Shown piece after piece: positions 14,709 through 22,984 of a DNA stretch of 45,708 nucleotides (positions are counted from its first letter, which is position 1; every line of letters starts with the position of its first letter). Origin of the DNA: JANMOK01 sp031415055. GTDB lineage: Bacteria > Pseudomonadota > Alphaproteobacteria > Rhodobacterales > Rhodobacteraceae. The notes beneath the pieces are model-generated. The model was given only the letters and a program-made list of their open reading frames with translations, ran no database searches and was not told the DNA's origin. Location: NCBI GenBank assembly GCA_031415055.1, contig JANOQZ010000012.1, positions 1 through 45,708 of the forward strand, written 5' to 3'. The translations under genes were made by a program, and so were the position numbers.

Positions 14709-16235
14709 ATGCAGCCTGTGTTGGAAATGAAGGACATTACCAAAACGTTTCCGGGCGTGAACGCCTTGGACAATGTGAATCTGACGGTGATGCCCGCTGA
14801 AATTCACGCCATTGTCGGTGAAAACGGCGCCGGCAAATCAACGCTGATGAAGGTGCTTTCGGGCGTTTATTCGCACGGCACCTATTCCGGCTCAATCATC
14901 TTCGAGGGGCTGGAACGACAGTTTGGCAGCATTGCTGACAGCGAAAATGCAGGCATCGCCATCATCCATCAGGAATTGGCGCTGGTGCCGCTGCTGTCGA
15001 TTGCCGAGAACATTTTCCTTGGCCAGGAACCGGCACGTTTTGGGGTCATCAACTGGTTTGAAGCGTTTGAGCGGACCGTTGGCCTGCTGAAGAAAGTCGG
15101 GCTGAAGGAACATCCCAACACGCTGGTCACCAATCTTGGTACCGGCAAACAGCAACTGGTGGAAATTGCCAAGGCGCTGAACAAGCAGGTGAAACTTTTG
15201 ATCCTGGACGAGCCGACCGCCAGTTTGAACGAGACCGATTCCAATGCGCTTTTGGCATTGCTGGAAGGACTGCGGGCGCAGGGGATTTCGGCTATTCTGA
15301 TTTCGCACAAGTTGAACGAAGTGCGTAAAGTTGCCGATCGTATTACCATACTGCGCGACGGAAAAACCGTTGATACCATCAATGCCGATGGCGAAATGGG
15401 CGAGGACCGGATCATTCGTGCCATGGTGGGGCGTGAGCTGACCGACCGGTTTCCGGCTCGTAACGCCACGATTGGTGAACCGGTTCTGGAAGTGAAGAAC
15501 TGGAACGTCTTCCACCCGATCCACGGCGATCGCCAAGTGGTGCGCGATGTGAGCTTGACTGCGCGCGCCGGGGAAGTTGTCGGCATTGCCGGGTTGATGG
15601 GGTCGGGGCGCACCGAACTGGCAATGAGCCTGTTTGGCCATGCTTATGGGCAAAAGATCAGCGGCGAGGTTCGCATCAAGGGCAAGCCTGCCGATGTGAC
15701 GAGCATTCCAAAAGCGATGAAGGCCGGGCTGGCCTATGCGACGGAAGATCGCAAGACCTATGGGTTGGTTTTGATCGACCATATCAAACACAACGTCACC
15801 TTGGCCAATCTGGAAGATGTCTCGAACAACGCGGTGATCGATGATTTGAAGGAGCTTGGCGTTGCCAACAAGTACCGCAAGGATTTGGCGATCCGCTGTT
15901 CCAGCGTTTTTCAATTGACGGTCAATTTGTCGGGCGGCAACCAGCAAAAGGTTGTGCTGTCAAAATGGCTGAATGCCGAGCCCGATGTGTTGATATTGGA
16001 CGAGCCGACGCGCGGGATAGATGTGGGCGCGAAGTACGAAATTTACGGGATCATCAACCGCTTGGCCGAATCTGGTAAGGCGGTGGTGGTGATTTCGTCG
16101 GAGATGCCGGAATTGTTGGGGATCACCGACCGGGTCTATGTGATGAATGAAGGTCGTTTCGTGGCCGAAATGCCAACCAAAGAAGCCAGCCAAGAAAAAA
16201 TCATGCGGGCAATCATGCGATCATGGGAGAATTGA
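14709..16235 (+). CDS. gguA: Sugar ABC transporter, double ATPase GguA
   Basis: Energy-coupling subunit of the multiple sugar importer fed by ChvE. The 508-residue protein has two ABC domains in tandem. The first has Walker A GENGAGKSTLMKVLSG, the LGTGKQQLVEIAKAL signature and Walker B LLILDEPTASLN. The second has the degenerate GLMGSGRTELAMSLFG, typical of the second domain in this class, then LSGGNQQKVVLSKWL and VLILDEPTRGIDVG. ATG at 14709 (MQPVLEMKDITKTFPGV) has AAAGGA six bases upstream; the frame is open further upstream through the stem-loop, which is not coding. gguB starts two bases after its stop. Confidence 0.93.
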   Translation: MQPVLEMKDITKTFPGVNALDNVNLTVMPAEIHAIVGENGAGKSTLMKVLSGVYSHGTYSGSIIFEGLERQFGSIADSENAGIAIIHQELALVPLLSIAENIFLGQEPARFGVINWFEAFERTVGLLKKVGLKEHPNTLVTNLGTGKQQLVEIAKALNKQVKLLILDEPTASLNETDSNALLALLEGLRAQGISAILISHKLNEVRKVADRITILRDGKTVDTINADGEMGEDRIIRAMVGRELTDRFPARNATIGEPVLEVKNWNVFHPIHGDRQVVRDVSLTARAGEVVGIAGLMGSGRTELAMSLFGHAYGQKISGEVRIKGKPADVTSIPKAMKAGLAYATEDRKTYGLVLIDHIKHNVTLANLEDVSNNAVIDDLKELGVANKYRKDLAIRCSSVFQLTVNLSGGNQQKVVLSKWLNAEPDVLILDEPTRGIDVGAKYEIYGIINRLAESGKAVVVISSEMPELLGITDRVYVMNEGRFVAEMPTKEASQEKIMRAIMRSWEN

Positions 16236-16236
16236 G

Positions 16237-17439
16237 ATGACGGATAGCTCGGCGCAAGGCGCGATTGGCGGCGATATCATGCGCTTTGTGAAAAGCAACA
16301 TCCGCGACTATGCGCTGTTGCTGTCACTGCTGGCGATCATGGTTTTCTTTCAGTTCTCGACCAACGGCACGCTGTTTCGGCCGGTGAACATGACCAATAT
16401 CATCCTGCAAAACAGCTATATCGTCATCATGTCGCTGGGGATGCTGCTGATCATCGTGGCCGGTCATATCGACCTGTCGGTGGGGTCGGTTTCGGGGTTC
16501 ATTGGGGCGATGGCCTCGGTTTTGATGGTGTCCAACAAGGTCGATATTTACAGCTCGGCTGTGCTTTGCATTGCGCTTGGTGCGTTCATCGGTGGTGTGC
16601 AGGGCTATTTCGTCGCCTATCACAAGATACCGGCGTTCATCGTGACTTTGGCGGGAATGTTGATTTTTCGCGGGCTGGCGTTGACCGTGTTGGGCGGCGC
16701 GTCGATTGGGCCGTTCCCGCCGGAGTTTCAGTTGTTGAGCACCGGTTATATCGCCGATCCGTTCAATGGCGCGATTGGTGAGAAACCCTTCAATATCCTG
16801 GCGATACTGATTGGGGCGATTGTGACGGTCGCCATTGTTTTCTTCAATTTTCGGCATCGGCAAAACCAGCTTAGCCACGGTCTGGCCGAAGAACCCAACT
16901 TGATTTTTATGGGCCGCAACATTTTGATTGCCGTCGCCTTTCTGGGCTTTTCGCTGTTGATGGCACGCTATCGCGGTTTGCCCAATGTGCTGGTCGTGAT
17001 GTTTGCGCTGATCGCGTTGTTCGTGTTCTTGACCACGCGCACCACGTTTGGTCGACGGGTCTACGCGATGGGCGGCAATGAAAAAGCGGCCAAACTTTCG
17101 GGGATCAACACCGAAAGGCTGACGTTTTTGATCTTTGTTATCATGGGTGGGTTGGCGGCTTTAGCGGGGTTGGTATTTGCCGCAAGGTTGAACGTGGCCA
17201 CGCCCAAGGCGGGAGCGGGGTTCGAGTTGGACGTCATCGCCGCCTGTTTCATTGGCGGTGCGGCAACCACGGGTGGCGTCGGCAAGGTTGTGGGCGCGGT
17301 GATTGGCGCGTTCATCATGGGGGTGATGAACAACGGCATGTCGATCATGGGCATTGGCATCGATTACCAGCAAGTTATCAAGGGGCTGGTGCTGTTGGCG
17401 GCGGTGATTTTTGACGTTTACAACAAGAACAAAGGTTGA
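16237..17439 (+). CDS. gguB: Sugar ABC transporter permease GguB
   Basis: Inner membrane permease of the ChvE-dependent importer, 400 residues with many hydrophobic helices, of the RbsC/XylH class. The sequence from residue 60, SYIVIMSLGMLLIIVAGHID then LSVGSVSGF, is the class signature, as is TTFGRRVYAMGGNEKAAKLSGI before the last helices. The end, FIMGVMNNGMSIMGIGIDYQ then QVIKGLVLL, contacts the ATPase region in relatives. ATG at 16237 follows the gguA stop by one base, and the gguC start comes three bases after its own stop, indicating a tight operon. Confidence 0.93.
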   Translation: MTDSSAQGAIGGDIMRFVKSNIRDYALLLSLLAIMVFFQFSTNGTLFRPVNMTNIILQNSYIVIMSLGMLLIIVAGHIDLSVGSVSGFIGAMASVLMVSNKVDIYSSAVLCIALGAFIGGVQGYFVAYHKIPAFIVTLAGMLIFRGLALTVLGGASIGPFPPEFQLLSTGYIADPFNGAIGEKPFNILAILIGAIVTVAIVFFNFRHRQNQLSHGLAEEPNLIFMGRNILIAVAFLGFSLLMARYRGLPNVLVVMFALIALFVFLTTRTTFGRRVYAMGGNEKAAKLSGINTERLTFLIFVIMGGLAALAGLVFAARLNVATPKAGAGFELDVIAACFIGGAATTGGVGKVVGAVIGAFIMGVMNNGMSIMGIGIDYQQVIKGLVLLAAVIFDVYNKNKG

Positions 17440-17442
17440 GCG

Positions 17443-18426
17443 ATGCTGATTTCGCAGGTGCGAATGGATGGCGGGGACCGGGTTGCGGTTCGCCATAAGG
17501 CGGGATCACCGGCGCGGCTGGTGCAAGGAACGGGTAACGTGCTGGAGCTGGCGCAAGAGGCAATCGCGGCCGGATGTGGCTTGGCGGATCTCATTCATCG
17601 CCACGGGGCTGACGAAACGGTTGACCTTGCAGAGGCGTATCGGCAAGGGCAGCTGCTATCGCCCATCATGCATGCCGACGCGGCGCATATGTTGGTGACC
17701 GGCACTGGATTGACGCATTTAGGGTCGGCTTCCACGCGGGCGTCGATGCATACCGTTGCCGATGCGGAAATGACCGATTCGATGAAAATGTTCCGCATGG
17801 GTTTGGAGAACGGCAAGCCAGCGGCGGGCAAAGTGGGCGTGCAGCCGGAGTGGTTTTATAAAGGGAATGGGGCAAGCGTGGTTGCGCCGGGCAGGGATTT
17901 GACCATGCCTGCGTTTGCCGATGATGGCGGCGAAGAGCCAGAGATTGCCGGGGTCTATGTGATTGGTCCCGATGGCACGCCGTTTCGGGTGGGTTTTGCC
18001 TTGTCCAACGAGTTTTCCGATCATGTGATGGAGCGGGTGAATTATCTGTATCTGGCGCATTCCAAGCTGCGTGAGGCCGCTTTTGGGCCGGAGATATTGG
18101 TCGGCGACTTGCCCGATGATGTTCGCGGGATGAGCCGGATTTTGCGGAATGGGGCGGTTTTGTGGGAAAAGCCGTTTTTGAGCGGCGAGGCGAATATGTC
18201 CCACACTATCGCCAATCTGGAGCACCACCATTTCAAATACGGGTTGTTCTGCCAGCCGGGGGACGTGCATGTGCATTGCTTTGGCACCGCGACCTTGTCG
18301 TTTGCCGACAAGGTGAAAACCGAAGTGGGCGACGTGTTTGAGATTGAGGCATCGGCCTTTGGGTTGCCATTGCGCAATGGCTTGGCGCGGGCGGCCGATG
18401 TGCCGGTGAAGGTGGTGGCGTTATGA
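17443..18426 (+). CDS. gguC: GguC, AraD1-family 2-keto-3-deoxy-pentonate dehydratase
   Basis: A 327-residue FAH-superfamily protein of the AraD1/GguC family. Members next to arabinonate dehydratase genes dehydrate 2-keto-3-deoxy-L-arabinonate to 2-oxoglutarate semialdehyde. Family marks include the N-terminal GDRVAVRHKAGSPARLVQG, LTHLGSASTRASMH, the QPEWFYKGNGASVVAPG motif, and EPEIAGVYVIGPDGTPFRVG with its metal-binding acidic residues. FALSNEFSDHVMERVNYLYL follows. Its position between gguB and the dehydratase, with a four-base ATGA overlap with the latter, supports the catalytic role over the older view of a transport accessory protein. Confidence 0.9.
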   Translation: MLISQVRMDGGDRVAVRHKAGSPARLVQGTGNVLELAQEAIAAGCGLADLIHRHGADETVDLAEAYRQGQLLSPIMHADAAHMLVTGTGLTHLGSASTRASMHTVADAEMTDSMKMFRMGLENGKPAAGKVGVQPEWFYKGNGASVVAPGRDLTMPAFADDGGEEPEIAGVYVIGPDGTPFRVGFALSNEFSDHVMERVNYLYLAHSKLREAAFGPEILVGDLPDDVRGMSRILRNGAVLWEKPFLSGEANMSHTIANLEHHHFKYGLFCQPGDVHVHCFGTATLSFADKVKTEVGDVFEIEASAFGLPLRNGLARAADVPVKVVAL

Positions 18427-20165
18427 CATTCAAACCTGCCGAATGGCCGCGGAAGTTGCGATCTACGCATTGGTTTGGCGGCACCAGCCGGGATCATATT
18501 TATCATCGGTCTTGGATGAAAAACCAAGGCTTGCCCGCCGATTTGTTCGATGGGCGACCGGTAATTGGCATTTGCAATACGTGGTCGCAATTGACGCCGT
18601 GCAACGCCCATTTGCGCGATCTGGCCGAGCGGGTGAAACACGGGATTTATGAGGCGGGCGGGTTTCCTCTGGAATTTCCGGTGTTTTCAACCGGGGAAAG
18701 CGCGTTGCGACCGACGGCGATGCTGTATCGCAACCTAGCGGCGATGGATGCGGAGGAGGCATTTCGCGCCAATCCGCTGGATGGCGTGGTGCTGATGGTG
18801 GGGTGTGACAAGACCACGCCGGCGCTGTTGATGGGCGCGGCATCGGTGGATATTCCGGCGATTGTGGTGACTGGCGGGCCGATGTTGAACGGCAAGTTTC
18901 GTGGGCAGGATATCGGGTCGGGCACCGCGCTGTGGCAGATGTCAGAGGACATCAAGGCCGGACGAATGACGCAGGCCGAATTCCTTGATGCCGAGGCGGC
19001 GATGTCGCGTTCGCCCGGTTCGTGCAACACCATGGGAACCGCCTCGACGATGGCGAGCATGGCCGAGGCTTTGGGCATGGCTTTGTCGGGCAATGCGGCG
19101 ATACCGGCGGTGGATAGTCGACGTCGGGTGATGGCGCATCTGACCGGGCGGCGGATTGTGCACATGGTGAAGGACGATCTGAAACCTTCGGATATTCTGA
19201 CCAAGCACGCGTTTGAGAATGCGATCCGGGCCAACGGGGCGATTGGCGGCTCGACCAATGCGGTTATCCATCTGCTGGCGATTGCGGGCCGGATGGGGAT
19301 TGACCTGACGCTGGACGATTGGGACCGCTGCGGGCGGGATGTGGCGACGATTGTGAACCTGCAACCCTCGGGCAAATATCTGATGGAAGAGTTCTTCTAT
19401 GCAGGTGGCCTGCCAGTGGTTTTGAAGATGTTGGGTGAAGGCGGCAAGCTGCATAAGGACGCGATTACGGTTTCGGGCGCGACTGTCTGGGACGAAGTGA
19501 AGGACGTGAAGAATTGGAACGAGGATGTGATCCGTCCGGTGGAAAAGGCTTTGACCCAGCAGGGCGGGATTGCGGTGCTGAAGGGCAATCTGGCCCCCTC
19601 TGGCGCGGTATTGAAGCCTTCCGCTGCCACACCCAGCCTGATGGTGCACACGGGCCGTGCGGTGGTGTTTGAGAGCATCGAGCAGTATCACGCGACCATC
19701 AACGATGACGCGCTGGATATCGACGAGACTTGCGTGATGGTGCTGAAATATTGCGGGCCGAGAGGCTATCCCGGCATGGCAGAAGTCGGCAACATGGGGC
19801 TGCCGCCGAAAGTGCTGAAAAAGGGCATCACCGACATGGTGCGGATTTCTGACGCTCGCATGTCAGGCACGGCTTATGGCACGGTGGTGTTGCATGTGGC
19901 GCCCGAGGCCGCTGCGGGCGGGCCGCTGGCGCTGGTTGAGAATGGCGACATGATTTCGCTGGATGTGCCGAATAGATCGCTGACCTTGAACGTCAGCGAG
20001 GAAGAACTGGCCAGGCGGCGGGCGAAATGGGTGTCGCCGGTGAAAGTTTACAAAGGCGGCTGGACGGAATTGTATCAGACGCGGGTGATGCAGGCGAATG
20101 TCGGCGCGGATATGGACTTTCTGGTCGGGTCACGCGGATCGCCGGTGCCACGGGATTCGCATTGA
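18423..20165 (+). CDS. araD: L-arabinonate dehydratase (IlvD/Edd family)
   Basis: A 580-residue dehydratase of the IlvD/Edd family that removes water from L-arabinonate (or a similar pentonate) to give the 2-keto-3-deoxy acid. Its iron-sulfur ligands are visible as Cys60 (TWSQLTPCNAH), Cys128 (MVGCDKTTP) and Cys201 (SPGSCNTMGTAS). The motif SDARMSGTAYGTVVLHVAPE is the active-site end typical of the sugar-acid branch, and the start AEWPRKLRSTHWFGGTSRDH matches L-arabinonate rather than dihydroxyacid dehydratases. It overlaps gguC by four bases. Xylonate or galactonate as extra substrates cannot be excluded. Confidence 0.9.
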   Translation: MTFKPAEWPRKLRSTHWFGGTSRDHIYHRSWMKNQGLPADLFDGRPVIGICNTWSQLTPCNAHLRDLAERVKHGIYEAGGFPLEFPVFSTGESALRPTAMLYRNLAAMDAEEAFRANPLDGVVLMVGCDKTTPALLMGAASVDIPAIVVTGGPMLNGKFRGQDIGSGTALWQMSEDIKAGRMTQAEFLDAEAAMSRSPGSCNTMGTASTMASMAEALGMALSGNAAIPAVDSRRRVMAHLTGRRIVHMVKDDLKPSDILTKHAFENAIRANGAIGGSTNAVIHLLAIAGRMGIDLTLDDWDRCGRDVATIVNLQPSGKYLMEEFFYAGGLPVVLKMLGEGGKLHKDAITVSGATVWDEVKDVKNWNEDVIRPVEKALTQQGGIAVLKGNLAPSGAVLKPSAATPSLMVHTGRAVVFESIEQYHATINDDALDIDETCVMVLKYCGPRGYPGMAEVGNMGLPPKVLKKGITDMVRISDARMSGTAYGTVVLHVAPEAAAGGPLALVENGDMISLDVPNRSLTLNVSEEELARRRAKWVSPVKVYKGGWTELYQTRVMQANVGADMDFLVGSRGSPVPRDSH

Positions 20166-20175
20166 GGGGTGCGGG

Positions 20176-20718
20176 ATGTTGCGGGTATTGATGCTGTTTT
20201 TTGGGGTTGCCTCAACGGCGTTCGCGGACGGGTTGAACTTGCCGCAGATCGGTGACAGCGCACCATCGGCACAACCGCTGCCGCAGACCGGCACAGACGG
20301 ATTCAGCGGTGACGGTCCGCAGGAGATCATCACGGCCTATTTGACCGCGATGCTGGAAGGTAATTCCGACCCCGACCTGCCGATCTACAGTAGCAAGACC
20401 AGGGCCGCCGCGCGCAACTGGCAAATGACCGCGAGGCAAATGGGCAATGTGGCGCGTACCTATGCCGAGTGCAGCGAACCCCAGGTTTTTCTGCAAGGCA
20501 GGCTGGCGGTGCAACGATACCCGGCCGGCCAGCGCGTCTGCGCACCGTTTTTCCTGTTGCGCGAAGACGGTGCTTGGGTGCTGGACCTGACGGCGATGGG
20601 TGACATCATCTTGTTCAACACCGAAAACGAATGGCACTTTTCCGGCAAGGTCCCGGTGCCCTATGCTTTTGCCTTCCGGGACTGGCGGCTAGATGCGAAT
20701 GGTTTCCCGTTTGAATAG
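20176..20718 (+). CDS. Secreted protein of unknown function (paralog 1)
   Basis: A 180-residue protein I cannot name. MLRVLMLFFGVASTAFADG is a signal peptide with likely cleavage after AFA. The mature protein opens with LNLPQIGDS and a Pro/Gln-rich stretch, then a helical region (GPQEIITAYLTAMLEGN). It has two cysteines (AEC and RVC) and an aromatic C-terminal part (WVLDLTAMGDIILF, NEWHFSG, YAFAFRDWRLDANGFP). It is clearly homologous along its length to the next gene. It starts 10 bases after the dehydratase stop, so it may be read from the arabinose operon, with a periplasmic or outer-surface place. Its role there is unknown. Confidence 0.75.
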   Translation: MLRVLMLFFGVASTAFADGLNLPQIGDSAPSAQPLPQTGTDGFSGDGPQEIITAYLTAMLEGNSDPDLPIYSSKTRAAARNWQMTARQMGNVARTYAECSEPQVFLQGRLAVQRYPAGQRVCAPFFLLREDGAWVLDLTAMGDIILFNTENEWHFSGKVPVPYAFAFRDWRLDANGFPFE

Positions 20719-20778
20719 GGTGCGGGTTGTCGCCCGGTCGGGCCAATCCACAGAGGCGATCAAGAGGCGGTTTGGAAA

Positions 20779-21381
20779 ATGGCTGGATGGCGTTTGGGTC
20801 TGCGGTCAGTTCTGTGGATTTTGGCTCTTGCAGTGCCGGAAACAGCGTTTGCTGACCTGAAACTGCCGCAAATTGGCGGGGAATCGAGCCAGAACGGGTT
20901 TCTGCCGCAGATAAATCAACCTGCTTTCACCAGCGAGGGGTCGCCCGCCGACACCGTATTGCAGTACATCGCGGCGATGCAGGACGGCAATGATGTTCCG
21001 AATTTGGCGGTCTATTCTGCCGCGTCAAAATTGATGCTGCGTGGGGTAAATGCAACCGAGGCGCAGATGAGCCGAGTGGTGGATACCTACTACAAATGTG
21101 GTTTGGCGGAGAGTTTTGAACGTGTGGGTGTCGCGGTCGAACGCTATGCGGCCGATGCCCGCAAATGCCCGCCAGTGCTGTTGTTCCGCGAGAATGGGCG
21201 CTGGGTGTTGGATTTGGTCACCACTGCGGGAGTTATTCGGTTCAACGACAAAGACGAGTGGCATTTTTCCGGGGGGATTCCGAAGGGGTACGCCTTTGCC
21301 TTTGCGGATTGGGTGCTGGATGCGAATGGTTATCCTTCAGACAATACCGCCCCCGCCCCTGAGGGTTCTGGGGCGTATTGA
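20779..21381 (+). CDS. Secreted protein of unknown function (paralog 2)
   Basis: A 200-residue paralog of the preceding gene. It has a signal peptide (LRSVLWILALAVPETAFA), then DLKLPQIGGES as in paralog 1, the helical segment starting ADTVLQYIAAMQDGND, two cysteines (YKCG and RKCPP), and the shared end RWVLDLVTTAGVIRF, DEWHFSGGIPKGYAFAFADW and LDANGYP. Past that point it carries a 14-residue tail (SDNTAPAPEGSGAY) absent from paralog 1 and encoded by a 41-bp repeat that recurs at the end of rhaI. The tail is therefore likely an acquired extension. ATG at 20779 is taken as the start, though the ribosome-binding site is weak. Confidence 0.75.
   Translation: MAGWRLGLRSVLWILALAVPETAFADLKLPQIGGESSQNGFLPQINQPAFTSEGSPADTVLQYIAAMQDGNDVPNLAVYSAASKLMLRGVNATEAQMSRVVDTYYKCGLAESFERVGVAVERYAADARKCPPVLLFRENGRWVLDLVTTAGVIRFNDKDEWHFSGGIPKGYAFAFADWVLDANGYPSDNTAPAPEGSGAY
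21341..21381. repeat. 41-bp GC-rich palindromic repeat, copy 1
   Basis: ACAATACCGCCCCCGCCCC up to GGGGCGTATTGA; the ends CAATAC and GTATTG are complementary, so it can fold as a hairpin. It matches 34 of 41 positions of the copy at 22989-23029, in the same orientation. It codes for the last residues of secreted paralog 2. Confidence 0.7.
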
Positions 21382-21488
21382 GGCCTTAGCTGTTGCGTTT
21401 TGCCGGAGGCAGCGCACGGTCGGTTAAGAGGTTCTTAATCAGATTTTGGTAGGAATTGGGGGTATTAATTTAACCCCGGATTTCAGCC

Positions 21489-22403
21489 GTGACTTTGATA
21501 ACGACAAAGGATTATCGAGCAGCGTTTGACGCTTATTTGCGCAAAGGGACGCCGTTCAGGCTCGCGGCCAAACGCTTGCAGCCAGACGCTTATTATGTTT
21601 GGCGGACCAGTGGTGACGAGAAAGTTCGGCCCAGCCATGCGGAAAACGACGGCAAGGTGATTTCGTGGAGTCACCGGCCAGCTACCGGACATCCGGGAGA
21701 GGATTTCAACCGTCGATGCACGGCGGAACCTTATCTTGCGGAATTGCGCGAGTTTGTTGATTTTGCATTGCATGCTGTGGAAGATCATGGAGCGGCTTGG
21801 TCGGGCTTTGATTTTGTGCGCCATTATTTCAAAGGCGGTGGTCGTGCCGTCACCGTGCGCGAGACCGGACATTTGCGGCAGGTGGTGGAATATTATGGAA
21901 ATGTCTTGGGTGTATTCGGAGACATCAAAGAACAAGTTGTAGCAGCGGCACGAGGAAATATTGAGCAAAAATTTACTTACAATTTTGGCAATTCTTACCC
22001 GCTAAAAGGTGCTGTTTTCTCGATTGGGAACACCGTGATCCGTGGGGCATTCGAAGGAATTTGCCGCAGAGAAGGCGGTTACCTTGGTTTGGACGGGGCA
22101 ATTGAATTCCAACTAAGCGATGCGTTTGTTGACCCCATGTCGATCGGGTGGGTAGCGGATCCAATTGAAGAAGCGATCGGTCAAATTGACCGGGACGCAA
22201 ATCGATTTTTCCAAAACTTGGTAGACCAAGAATTGCGGCAATGCATCAGGACAGGAAAAAGCTACGCTCGCGCAGCGCTGTTAACCAAAAAGATAAGCGA
22301 ACCCGGGACACCCTACGCGATCACAGACAAGTGGCGCGCCACTGTCAAAGGTGAATTCCACGCCGATCCACAGAACAGCGAATTTACTTATGAAATCGAA
22401 TGA
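21489..22403 (+). CDS. MuF-like domain protein with unknown C-terminal domain; candidate toxin
   Basis: A 304-residue protein. Residues 36-82 (YVWRTSGDEKVRPSHAENDG then KVISWSHRPATGHPGEDF and RRCTAEPY) match the C-terminal motif of phage Mu protein F/SPP1 gp7-type head proteins, a domain also used in polymorphic toxins. One cysteine of the usual CRC is Arg here. The rest (about residues 100-304) is not recognised: notable pieces are YNFGNSYPLKGAVFSIGN, IEFQLSDAFVDPMSIG and GTPYAITDKW. No other phage gene is nearby. The start is GTG at 21489. The next gene overlaps its end by 14 bases and encodes a membrane-anchored protein, as expected of an immunity partner. The toxin role is an inference. 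Confidence 0.6.
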   Translation: MTLITTKDYRAAFDAYLRKGTPFRLAAKRLQPDAYYVWRTSGDEKVRPSHAENDGKVISWSHRPATGHPGEDFNRRCTAEPYLAELREFVDFALHAVEDHGAAWSGFDFVRHYFKGGGRAVTVRETGHLRQVVEYYGNVLGVFGDIKEQVVAAARGNIEQKFTYNFGNSYPLKGAVFSIGNTVIRGAFEGICRREGGYLGLDGAIEFQLSDAFVDPMSIGWVADPIEEAIGQIDRDANRFFQNLVDQELRQCIRTGKSYARAALLTKKISEPGTPYAITDKWRATVKGEFHADPQNSEFTYEIE

Positions 22404-22953
22404 AATTCGTCCAGCGCTTATGTTTCACGCGGGAACTTTTCTGTCGGCAATTTGCTTTTTTGGCCTGGTCGGAATGTCATTGGCTCTGTTGCTGCAAATA
22501 TTTATCGTCAATAGCCAATATCGCTCCTGCGTTGTACTGCCCAACGGTCTTACCGTTGGATACGAAGCTTGGATTGCGCCTGGCCGTAACCTTTGGCAAC
22601 CCGGTGTGGTGCTGAAGTCACCGATTGGCTCAACATTGGTCGCGGATGACCTCGATTTGTTTTATTTTTCCGCCACGACGGCCTACGGCCATGACCGGAA
22701 CGATGAAAATAGCTTTGACATCGCCTACAGGGCTGACACCGGATTGGTGCTCGGCGAGGAGAATCCGGACCTGTACCACCGTTTGATAGACGAAGCTGGG
22801 CCCTTGTTAGAAGAGGGGAAGAGTCTGCAAAACTCCAATCTGTTGCACGTATATTATCAGTTGCGAGATGTTTCGGCGTACGGCAAGAACTGGTGCCGAC
22901 TTTCGTTTTTTCCACATATGGCGGGCGACGGGATGACTGCAAGTGGTGGATAG
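22390..22953 (+). CDS. Membrane-anchored protein, candidate immunity protein
   Basis: A 187-residue protein with an N-terminal membrane helix (about residues 13-37, AGTFLSAICFFGLVGMSLAL then LLQIF) followed by a soluble domain of about 145 residues, probably outside the inner membrane. I recognise no family. ATG at 22390 lies within the end of the MuF-like gene, a 14-base overlap that implies coupled translation. Base composition looks less GC-rich than the sugar operons on both sides. If the upstream protein is a toxin acting in the periplasm, this topology would suit its immunity protein; that is inference from gene arrangement only. Confidence 0.6.
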   Translation: MKSNEIRPALMFHAGTFLSAICFFGLVGMSLALLLQIFIVNSQYRSCVVLPNGLTVGYEAWIAPGRNLWQPGVVLKSPIGSTLVADDLDLFYFSATTAYGHDRNDENSFDIAYRADTGLVLGEENPDLYHRLIDEAGPLLEEGKSLQNSNLLHVYYQLRDVSAYGKNWCRLSFFPHMAGDGMTASGG

Positions 22954-22984
22954 TTCGGTGCTAAGTGTTCATTTTCAGGGGATT

